Origin: a virus
Length of the DNA stretch: 63,582 nt
Reading direction: 5' to 3' (one strand)
IMG/VR virus record: IMGVR_UViG_3300046011_007723
Coordinates: 1 to 63,582 of that record
Shown: positions 34,835 to 42,278 of the stretch, one piece after another
Layout of the letters: the number at the start of each line of letters is the position of its first letter
Position numbering within the stretch: position 1 is the stretch's first letter
The notes under the pieces: model-generated
What the model saw: only the letters and a program-made list of their open reading frames with translations
Told to the model about the DNA's origin: nothing
Databases searched by the model: none
Made by a program: the position numbers and the translations under genes

Positions 34835-36451
34835 TCAAAATTTAATTACTGTTTGCAGAGAAATAGTTTGCTCATTCGATTGATAAAACGCATATCTGTT
34901 ATCTATATAAAGAATGTCCCCACTAAATATATCAACATTAGGCGTAACTAATGCATCAATTCTAAAAGTTATACTTGGATTTGATGTAACAGCCAAAAAA
35001 TTTGCGATCGATAATGGCACATTATCTTTAGGTTGTAATAGTAAAGAGCCGCCCGTTGTATTAGCTTTAGCTGAAACAACCACAAATTCTTTTCCTACAT
35101 AAGTCCCAGACGTCAAATTAACGATTGTGTCATTAGGGTAATCTGTTAAATTGAATGCACCAAAAGTCGTTGCTGTATAACAGTTTGACCCTAGAATTCC
35201 TGTATAGGGTAATAAATCAGAACCAACTGGATTTTTAATTAAACCAAATTGTCTGTAATCATTATCAATATTAAAGCCGTTAATGTTATCATTATGTACA
35301 GATGTGGCAAACATAATACGATTTCCGAATAACTCTTTTATCGCATTTCTACCGTGTCCGCCATATGGAGAAATAATTGCACGAGCAGTAGCTTCATGTC
35401 CAATTGTATCTATAATTGTAATGGTTGCGTAGGTATAATCGTATCCAGGATTTGTTATGGTCATTGCCTCAATTTGATTTGACGCATTGATTACAGGTAC
35501 GGCAATGCATCCCTGCCCATCTCCCTCAATTACAATTTGCGTTGTTGGTGAATAATCATATCCACCAAATGTAACTTTAATTCTTTCTATGGTACCATTA
35601 ATCGCGGCTAATTCAACATTTGATTGTTGTGTTGTAACAGAACCATAATCTGTTGAAGACGTTATAACCGCGCCCGTTCCAGGATTCAAATTGCTATCTG
35701 TAATCTGGTATTCGATATCAAGATATCCCTCGCCATGATCGTTAATAATAGCGCCGGTAATTTCTCCGGTCACATTATCAATATCAAGAGATATGTCTGC
35801 ATCAGTTCCTGTTTGGGAAACAATAGTGACTTCTGTCGTTGATGGGTGATAACCAGAACCACCATTTACTATCACAACATTATCTATACCACCATTGTTA
35901 TAATACCGCGTTGACATAGATGTATCAACTGGTAAAAATAATGGAGTCATAAATTTACGTTGGAAAATGATAGGTATGGCGTACATAAATTTCCAAATGT
36001 ACCCATCAACTTCTTTAAACGGTAGCGTATCCGTATTAGATGGTTGAACAGTTGATGGTCTACCGTTATTATTATTCAAACATTTGTAAACATTATTTGA
36101 TGAATTTACGATATAAAACTTGGCAGATTCTAGTGAAGTTGCCCCAGAACTAGCCAAGTTTGTAGTCGAATAAGAATCATCATAATCATCATAAACTGTA
36201 CCGCTGACCCAGTTTATTCTAGGGATAACGTAAGAAATATCGTTTACAGAAACACGTTTTATGAAGACAACATCTCTTTTTGTTTGTTGTTCATATGTAA
36301 ACGTTTTTGATGGATTTTCTGGTTGGTCTAACGTATTATACGGTAAACTTTTCCCCAAATAATAATAAAATTTTACAGTGTTGCTTTTAATATCACGAAA
36401 AGTTGATTCAGCTAACGCTATGTGAAACCCTTGGCTAAGTATGGAGCTCAT
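34835..36451 (-). CDS. gp8: Baseplate wedge protein gp8-like
   Basis: A 538-residue protein. The stretch 'WVSGTVYDDYDDSYS' (80-95), 'FYIVNSSNNVYKCLNNNNG' (about 112-130) and 'VDGYIWKFMYAIP' (about 148-160) matches the conserved core of T4-like gp8 in cyanophages. Residues about 190-360 hold four 'I-x-x-GG-x-GY/YDY' beta repeats. It is longer than T4 gp8 (334). gp8 dimers are part of the baseplate wedge and help connect to the outer ring. It sits between the giant arm protein and gp7/gp6, in an order comparable with T4 wedge genes. Confidence 0.85.
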   Translation of the reverse strand: MSSILSQGFHIALAESTFRDIKSNTVKFYYYLGKSLPYNTLDQPENPSKTFTYEQQTKRDVVFIKRVSVNDISYVIPRINWVSGTVYDDYDDSYSTTNLASSGATSLESAKFYIVNSSNNVYKCLNNNNGRPSTVQPSNTDTLPFKEVDGYIWKFMYAIPIIFQRKFMTPLFLPVDTSMSTRYYNNGGIDNVVIVNGGSGYHPSTTEVTIVSQTGTDADISLDIDNVTGEITGAIINDHGEGYLDIEYQITDSNLNPGTGAVITSSTDYGSVTTQQSNVELAAINGTIERIKVTFGGYDYSPTTQIVIEGDGQGCIAVPVINASNQIEAMTITNPGYDYTYATITIIDTIGHEATARAIISPYGGHGRNAIKELFGNRIMFATSVHNDNINGFNIDNDYRQFGLIKNPVGSDLLPYTGILGSNCYTATTFGAFNLTDYPNDTIVNLTSGTYVGKEFVVVSAKANTTGGSLLLQPKDNVPLSIANFLAVTSNPSITFRIDALVTPNVDIFSGDILYIDNRYAFYQSNEQTISLQTVIKF

Positions 36452-36458
36452 AATAATC

Positions 36459-36905
36459 CTAAGAAATTGTGATTACCCATGTGATTGTAATTGTGTCACT
36501 TGCTTCTTTTGTGATGACAGGAAATACTGTTCTAGCCAACATATTAGTAGTAACGCCGGTTGCGTGGTTAAATAGACCGGCTTCAGTAATTGCGCCCGTA
36601 TTTTCTCCAGCACCAAACGTAGCAACATAAGTTACCGTGTTCAAATATGCTGTAGTTGATGTCAAAGCTTTACGAGTAGAAATTTGAGTCCCTAACGCAA
36701 TATCGCTAACAGCTGCAGCTGTTGTACCTGAACCAACAGCCATATATGACATAGCGCCTGTGCCGCCAGATAATAATGTGGCAATAATAGTTTTACCAGT
36801 TGTTACAACTAGGTTAGATACCACTTTGTCTGTTACTTCGTTTTTGCTATTAGTTTTAACAATAGAAACAACACCGGTAACTGCTGATTGTGAATTTAAA
36901 ATCAT
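36459..36905 (-). CDS. Conserved small virion protein of the wedge operon
   Basis: A 148-residue beta-rich protein with 'SYMAVGSGTTAAAVSDIALG' and the C-terminal 'ITEAGLFNHATGV…MLARTVFPVITKEASDTITITW'. This ending is common in small structural proteins linked to baseplates and fibres of many phages. It has no enzyme motif. It lies between gp8 and gp7, 7-9 bp from each. Likely a small tail/baseplate decoration. Confidence 0.75.
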   Translation of the reverse strand: MILNSQSAVTGVVSIVKTNSKNEVTDKVVSNLVVTTGKTIIATLLSGGTGAMSYMAVGSGTTAAAVSDIALGTQISTRKALTSTTAYLNTVTYVATFGAGENTGAITEAGLFNHATGVTTNMLARTVFPVITKEASDTITITWVITIS

Positions 36906-36914
36906 TTTTATTCC

Positions 36915-38852
36915 TTAAAAGGTTGTAGTGGTTGTGCCTTCTGCGTAATCTATCGAATACGTTTCTAAAAAGTAAGCCATTGATGGTCTGTTTAAAGATA
37001 TAGACCCAATATCTGTAAACTGTATAGATTCTGATAAAGGCTTATTAAAAATTTTTGTTCTAACATCAGATGCTGTAATAGTTTCTGTTAAATTTTTACC
37101 TAGAATTTTATAATAAAATTCAGAATATGTAATATTTTCAAAAAAGTTTTTATTTATTAATTTATATGAATTATCTGGTATATTAACAGAATCAGTTAAT
37201 AACGCCTTTCCAAACAATTTACTTCTACTATCTGTTCCAGTAATAGTATCAAAAAATGGCTTTTCAATGAGAGTAGAGTGATTATCAGTGAATAGTAAAA
37301 TTTCTTTGAATAATTTTTTGAAGAAATATCCAATTTGCTCAATAGAAAGTGAAGCATCAATAGTATTATTTAATGCGTATTCACCAAACATCAAATAGCC
37401 GGCTGGGTTTACCACATTCTTAACAATATCTTTGTACAATTTAATATCTTCTGATACTTTAATAGCATAAGAATAAATTTGATAATAATAGTTATCTTGT
37501 AACACAAATGCATCAGAAGGAAACCCATTACTGGTTGTGTATGTTCCTGGATATTTACGAATAACACCCATCAAAACCTGAACGATAGCCGTATTTTCAT
37601 CAGAAATATAATATCCTGGAGTAACCGTATAATCTGAATGGAATGTTGCTAATGTTGAACCAGCGTAATCAGGAGCAGCATAATTTATGAAATAATTTTG
37701 ATATGTAATTATACCATCTTCAACAAACCCGCTTGTGTAGTCATACAAATAAGATGGATCAAACGTTTCAGATTTATTGAATCCAGAAACCAAATTGAAA
37801 TACACATCATCAACATAACCTGAACCAAAGGAAATTAATTGTAAAGATTCAATACCGCCGGCTGAATTAATTTTAACGACCTTACATTTTCCACCATTTC
37901 CATTTGCACTGTTTAAATCATATATTTGACCAAGTTTGAATTTACTGCCTTTCTTTTCAATTCTGATATTAGCAATGGTTGGTTGTATTGTACACCAAAT
38001 ATCTTCAAATAAAATAGAATTATAAACTTCTAAATCTTCATGGTAAAAAGAATCCATAAAGATTTCGTATTGCCCGTTATTTACCGCCCTAACTCTGCTA
38101 ACATAAACTTCAATTGTTTTATATTCTGTTTGTATGCTAACATATTTACCGGTTAACGCATATGGGTCTACGACTGAAGTTTTAAACTGAATAGAAGAAA
38201 CAGCTTCAATATAAGCTTGGTCTGCTAATGTTAATTTTGTATCAGATTGTATAGATTGTACTGTACCAATAATTACATTAGTATCTGTTTTATGTAGTAT
38301 AGAACCAATTTGTATATTTGTAAACTGAGTATTATACCCCGTCACAATTCTACTGGTTTTAGATATAGAAATCGACCCAGTTTGGTATTCATACGTTTTA
38401 TCATTTAACCACGCAGTTGATATTCCTTTATCGTTAGGGTTAACTGATACAAGAACAGAGACTTCTTGTTTCCATCTTCCATCAGAAGCCTTTAAAATGA
38501 AATCTTTTGGATAAAAAATATCAATCTCTTTACCAAACAAATGTCTAAACAATATTCTTAAAGATTCTTCTGAACCCTTAGCTGAATAAAATTCTTTAAT
38601 ATGTTTTAAAAGTAATTTTTCATCTGTAGTGTTTATCGTAGGTAAATCTGAAATCCCTAACTCAGATTTAATCTGTTCTACAAATATATCTAAATTATCG
38701 TCTAATGATTTTAAATTACCAAACGCCCTAAACTCTGTTTTTTCAATATACGAATAATACAGTTCTAAAAATTTTATGAAATTACTATATTTTGGTATGG
38801 TAAATTCAGGAAATTGAGACGATATTATTGAGGATAGTTTAGTTTTATCCAT
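36915..38852 (-). CDS. gp7: Baseplate wedge initiator gp7-like
   Basis: A 645-residue protein. The N-terminal 130 residues carry the conserved pattern of gp7-type wedge proteins in marine T4-like phages: 'FPEFTIPKYSNFIKFLELYYSYIE', 'LLLKHIKEFYSAKGSEESLRILFRHLFGKEI' and 'YPKDFILKASDGRW'. A VTG-Y-x-T-x-F module lies at about 160-215. The C-terminus has four repeats of a 'D-S-x-I-x-F/Y-x-K-x-L-x-E-x-I-x-x-S/T-D' type. It is shorter than T4 gp7 (1032). In T4, gp7 joins gp6 and gp53 at the wedge core. It ends 2 bp from gp6. Confidence 0.82.
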   Translation of the reverse strand: MDKTKLSSIISSQFPEFTIPKYSNFIKFLELYYSYIEKTEFRAFGNLKSLDDNLDIFVEQIKSELGISDLPTINTTDEKLLLKHIKEFYSAKGSEESLRILFRHLFGKEIDIFYPKDFILKASDGRWKQEVSVLVSVNPNDKGISTAWLNDKTYEYQTGSISISKTSRIVTGYNTQFTNIQIGSILHKTDTNVIIGTVQSIQSDTKLTLADQAYIEAVSSIQFKTSVVDPYALTGKYVSIQTEYKTIEVYVSRVRAVNNGQYEIFMDSFYHEDLEVYNSILFEDIWCTIQPTIANIRIEKKGSKFKLGQIYDLNSANGNGGKCKVVKINSAGGIESLQLISFGSGYVDDVYFNLVSGFNKSETFDPSYLYDYTSGFVEDGIITYQNYFINYAAPDYAGSTLATFHSDYTVTPGYYISDENTAIVQVLMGVIRKYPGTYTTSNGFPSDAFVLQDNYYYQIYSYAIKVSEDIKLYKDIVKNVVNPAGYLMFGEYALNNTIDASLSIEQIGYFFKKLFKEILLFTDNHSTLIEKPFFDTITGTDSRSKLFGKALLTDSVNIPDNSYKLINKNFFENITYSEFYYKILGKNLTETITASDVRTKIFNKPLSESIQFTDIGSISLNRPSMAYFLETYSIDYAEGTTTTTF

Positions 38853-38854
38853 GA

Positions 38855-40669
38855 TTATCTACTCTTTGTAAATACATAACTAGAACCACCAAATGCAGTT
38901 GAATCAACAATAGCATCAATCTTTATGTTATTTGTGTCTAATTGAACAATGTTATGTTGTCTTGAAATAACATCATTAGAAGACGGCTTAATTAAAAATT
39001 CAAATTTTGTTCCGACTAACCTTGAAATTGAAACTTCAGTCAAATTAATAGTGCCACCCAAATAATTTACAGTTCCAAATGTACCAGCAGAATAAATTTT
39101 ATTGTATTCTGAATCCAACGAATATTTTTTAAGATTACCAAGACCATCATCTTCTAAATAAAATATAGTTGATGTATCTCCCGTAATATAGAATCCAGTA
39201 GTAGTTACTGCTTCCTCAGGTACACCAGCTGAATAAATAGGGTTATGTAAATCTATTGTATATGGCGTTTTTGTATTGAAGTAAACGTTAATTGGTCTAC
39301 GAATCAAAATATTAGTTATGTTAGATAAAATAGATTTATCAACATTGTCTATCAATTTTAAGAATTTAGAGTATCTGAAAACTGAATCAAATTTCTTAAG
39401 GTTTGTATCGTTATATTCTCTAACAACATTATCAATCGCTGTTATTAAATCATTTTTGGTTCTAGTGGTAGCCGCCTTATCATAATGCGCTACAATATCA
39501 ACTTGTAAATTGATATAATTTGGATCTACAAATTCTGGTGTAACACCTATGACGTTTCTGTTTTTCAACAAATCTACTTTGATTAATTCTTTTTCAGACG
39601 TTGATAATTTGTTAGAATATTTTGGTTTAATACACATAAACACTTTACCGTAGACCGGCGGTATATTATCTTCACCACCCCAAACGTTAATCGTATCTAT
39701 ATTGGTGTAGTTAGCCTTTATAACAGAAAGATAGTCATTAGCTGTTACCGCCCTATTATGTGAATTCAATAATTTTGGAGCGTTAAATCTAATTTCAGAT
39801 GCTGTTTCTGGTTCATCACCACCAGAAGATGGCATAACAGTAATAACAAAAGATGAACCACCCAGTTCAATAATGCTTCTTGTTAACGCAAATTGTCTAA
39901 TATCGTTAGCATCTGCTCTATTAGTGATAAAGTATTCAATCGTTACAATATTTCCGTTTGTTAACGCCTTACCTAATTTATCATTTCCAAATGTAACTTC
40001 AAAATTATTGTCGTAAATTTCTCTTAGGAAAAATACAGTATCTGTTGATTTTACATTAAGGATATCATTTGCTAATGTATATGTTGTAACATTAGTTGAT
40101 GAAGAAGATTCTTTTACGAAAATTTTTACCGTATCAACGTCAACATTTTTGTTAGAAATAATATATTTTGTTGTATCATAAACAGTATATGTTTCATAAT
40201 TTGGGATGCCTTCTTTAATCTCTATAGCATTTGCTCTATAAACTCCATTTATAGGTACAATAGGAATATCTTCCGTATTATAAAAGAAATATGGGGTTCC
40301 GTTAGAGTTACAAGAAAACGCAGAATATTTTGGCAAAATAGCTGAAGCCGGCGTTAACGTAGGATTAGAAATAATTAAATCCACTACAGCAGTTGCGCAT
40401 TTAGCCGATCTAGGAGTGTAACCAAGAGTACTCGCTAAAGATACAACACTTTCCCTTTTTGACGCGGTATCTAAAAAAGATTCATTAAGCGCCATATTTG
40501 TATACAGCGAATTGTAGTGAGTATTGTATGCAAGCAAATCAACTAAGATAGATAAACCAGAACCCTCAAAATCATAATCAGATAAAGTTGACTGACCTTT
40601 TAGAAAGTTTTTAAGATTATTTTTTATGTTATCAAAGTCAAGTTCAGAAACATTTATTTGTTTATTCAT
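38855..40669 (-). CDS. gp6: Baseplate wedge protein gp6 (baseplate J-like)
   Basis: A 604-residue protein, close to T4 gp6 (660). The N-terminus has the diagnostic 'LDFDNIKNNLKNFLKGQS', 'GSGLSILVDLLAYNTHYNSLYTNMALNESFLDTA' and 'LGYTPRSAK'. The middle has 'FNAPKLLNSHNRAVTANDYLSVIKANYTNIDTINVWGGED', the baseplate-J-like core that forms the iris ring around the hub. The C-terminal beta domain is typical. It overlaps the gp25 stop by one base (40669). Confidence 0.93.
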   Translation of the reverse strand: MNKQINVSELDFDNIKNNLKNFLKGQSTLSDYDFEGSGLSILVDLLAYNTHYNSLYTNMALNESFLDTASKRESVVSLASTLGYTPRSAKCATAVVDLIISNPTLTPASAILPKYSAFSCNSNGTPYFFYNTEDIPIVPINGVYRANAIEIKEGIPNYETYTVYDTTKYIISNKNVDVDTVKIFVKESSSSTNVTTYTLANDILNVKSTDTVFFLREIYDNNFEVTFGNDKLGKALTNGNIVTIEYFITNRADANDIRQFALTRSIIELGGSSFVITVMPSSGGDEPETASEIRFNAPKLLNSHNRAVTANDYLSVIKANYTNIDTINVWGGEDNIPPVYGKVFMCIKPKYSNKLSTSEKELIKVDLLKNRNVIGVTPEFVDPNYINLQVDIVAHYDKAATTRTKNDLITAIDNVVREYNDTNLKKFDSVFRYSKFLKLIDNVDKSILSNITNILIRRPINVYFNTKTPYTIDLHNPIYSAGVPEEAVTTTGFYITGDTSTIFYLEDDGLGNLKKYSLDSEYNKIYSAGTFGTVNYLGGTINLTEVSISRLVGTKFEFLIKPSSNDVISRQHNIVQLDTNNIKIDAIVDSTAFGGSSYVFTKSR

Positions 40670-41727
40670 TATCGTGTACGTTCCAATGTTAAGTTAAGCG
40701 TGTACGGCAAATTAGATTCTGCAATGTAAAATTCAATATTAATTTTTGCCGAATTTGTACTGTCTTCTGGACTAACAAGAACATCAACTTGCGTTACCGT
40801 TGCTCTTGGTTCATAATCGAATATCACTTCTTTGATGGTTCGTTTAATGATTTGCGCATATGCAGCAGAACCACCAGCAAATAAAAGATTTGTGATTTGT
40901 GAACCTAAATTTGAATTAAATGGTCGTTCATAATTTATTGTTCTTACAAGGTGTTCTATTGAAGTTTTTACCGCGTTAGCGTCAATCTTAAAGGTTATAT
41001 CGCCTGGGTGCGAAAATGTAAAATTAGCATCTGATATTGTAATAAAATTACTAGAATCTTCAAGCTCTATTACAAATATCACATGTTCAATATTTTCAAG
41101 AACATTATCTGTTACCGTTTTTATTTGAACATAGGCGTTATACACATTTTGAGATTTCTCATCAAATGTTAATGTACCACTAAGATAGTCTGAAATATTA
41201 AAACTCAAATCTGAATTTCTAGGATATTCACCAACAACATCATAAGAATCTAATCCTAAAATTTTATATTTTATAGGGTAATTTTCTGTGTCTGAAAAGT
41301 TTGTAGTTATATCAAACCGGATGACACCAGATTCTATTTGATTATTGGATAGGTTGGAAATATCTAAATAATATTCTAGTCCATTTCTTTTAAATTTAAA
41401 AGTTGACTGTGATATTGTAGAATAGGTTAGCTGTAAATATGTTTCGTCATACAAATCTGTCATTATTGATAATAAAGCATTATTGTATAACGTTAATGAC
41501 GCATCAGATTCTATAGATTTAACCTTACCTACGAATGAATTCGAAACATAAAGGTTGTCATCTATAGAAAGATAACGGGTGAATTCGGTATCAAACCCAG
41601 TTACAATTGGTGAGCCTGATGTATATGTAAGATATCCTTTTCCTGAAATGCGTTCAAATGCCGATGGGTTAGGCATAAAGTTGAGGTCAATATCTCTATA
41701 GCGTTTTAGTGTTGACATATTCTGCAT
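40669..41727 (-). CDS. gp25: Baseplate wedge protein gp25 with an added N-terminal module
   Basis: A 352-residue protein. The C-terminal 105 residues are the gp25/GPW lysozyme-like wedge domain: 'DANAVKTSIEHLVRTINYERPFN…GSQITNLLFAG', then 'VIFDYEPRATVTQVDV'. In T4 the whole protein is only 132 residues. The extra N-terminal 245 residues contain a module 'GKGYLTYTSGSPIVTGFDTEF…VGKVKSIESDASLTLYNNA' (about 30-85) also seen in gp7 and the giant protein, and one or two beta domains. The start ATG lacks a clear ribosome binding site; an alternative ATG at 41718 is similar. It is first in its operon, 24 bp after a CTAAATA element. Confidence 0.85.
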   Translation of the reverse strand: MQNMSTLKRYRDIDLNFMPNPSAFERISGKGYLTYTSGSPIVTGFDTEFTRYLSIDDNLYVSNSFVGKVKSIESDASLTLYNNALLSIMTDLYDETYLQLTYSTISQSTFKFKRNGLEYYLDISNLSNNQIESGVIRFDITTNFSDTENYPIKYKILGLDSYDVVGEYPRNSDLSFNISDYLSGTLTFDEKSQNVYNAYVQIKTVTDNVLENIEHVIFVIELEDSSNFITISDANFTFSHPGDITFKIDANAVKTSIEHLVRTINYERPFNSNLGSQITNLLFAGGSAAYAQIIKRTIKEVIFDYEPRATVTQVDVLVSPEDSTNSAKINIEFYIAESNLPYTLNLTLERTR

Positions 41728-41750
41728 TAAATTTAAAGTGAAGATACTAA

Positions 41751-41757
41751 TATTTAG
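41751..41757 (-). promoter_or_regulatory. Putative late promoter variant (CTAAATA)
   Basis: CTAAATA on the minus strand, 24 bp upstream of gp25, part of cassette copy 2. It would drive the gp25-gp6-gp7-gp8 wedge operon. Confidence 0.6.
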
Positions 41758-41773
41758 TGCTTAAAAATAAAAC

Positions 41774-41802
41774 TTTACTTTTTACTCCTAGAAGCGTATA
41801 AT
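41774..41802 (+). promoter_or_regulatory. Early-type promoter P2 (TTTACT-N17-TATAAT)
   Basis: TTTACT at 41774-41779 and TATAAT at 41797-41802, 17-bp spacer. It starts a transcript about 60 nt before the 125-aa gene. Confidence 0.85.
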
Positions 41803-41869
41803 AGCCTAGTCGGGCGTGAATTGAGGCTAAGCGCTAAATTAATCATGATATTAACTTTATTGGGTATTT

Positions 41870-42247
41870 ATGGAAATTGAAACTATTACACTAGATGAAG
41901 AACGAATTGAACGATTCTTAAATGAATTTAAAGGTGAAGTTCAACCGTGGACAAAAGATAATCTATTAGAAAAACAAATGTTCAAAGGTTTGTTTGTGAC
42001 TAGACAGGCGGCTATTGAATACCTGTATAAAATGGATGCTGATGTACTAAAGCGTGAAGAATATAAAGATACCGGTATTATGTTACGCAGAGTCAAAGAA
42101 CCTAAATCTGGAACCATTTACACAGAAAGAAGTAAAGAAGGGTTTCCTGGAATATGCTATGATTATTTGTGTTGGTTGATATCAAGTTGGGTGCCAAAAT
42201 CGGATATAAATATAACACAATTTAAAACACCCAAACCAGATAAATGA
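41870..42247 (+). CDS. Isolated plus-strand gene of unknown function, probably early
   Basis: A 125-residue protein not recognised. The N-terminus is acidic (MEIETITLDEERIERFLNEF). The middle has a helix 'VTRQAAIEYLYKMDADVLKRE' and the C-terminal part is basic/aromatic with 'CYDYLCWLISSW'. There is no signal peptide. It lies alone between two leftward late operons, with its own early-type promoter and a hairpin terminator, so it is regulated separately from all neighbours. Early expression and cassette-like placement make it a candidate host-takeover or regulatory protein, which is inference. Confidence 0.8.
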   Translation: MEIETITLDEERIERFLNEFKGEVQPWTKDNLLEKQMFKGLFVTRQAAIEYLYKMDADVLKREEYKDTGIMLRRVKEPKSGTIYTERSKEGFPGICYDYLCWLISSWVPKSDINITQFKTPKPDK

Positions 42248-42252
42248 ATTTA

Positions 42253-42275
42253 TTAGGCGGCTAAATACCGCCTAA
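42253..42275. terminator. Hairpin terminator between convergent units
   Basis: A perfect 8-bp stem TTAGGCGG/CCGCCTAA with the 7-nt loop CTAAATA, followed by TTCTTATTTG on the plus strand. It lies 6 bp after the 125-aa gene and just beyond the stop of the needle gene (42279), so it may serve both strands. Confidence 0.8.
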
Positions 42276-42278
42276 TTC

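Larger units (their letters stand above)
41750..41829 (+). repeat. Divergent promoter cassette, copy 2 ('full')
   Basis: Matches copy 1 at 22421-22500 in both flanking blocks, with an unrelated ~14-bp spacer between the -35 and -10 elements. Here the rightward promoter feeds the 125-aa gene. The leader can form AGCCT/AGGCT, and the single T-to-C difference from copy 1 keeps this pairing. Confidence 0.9.
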
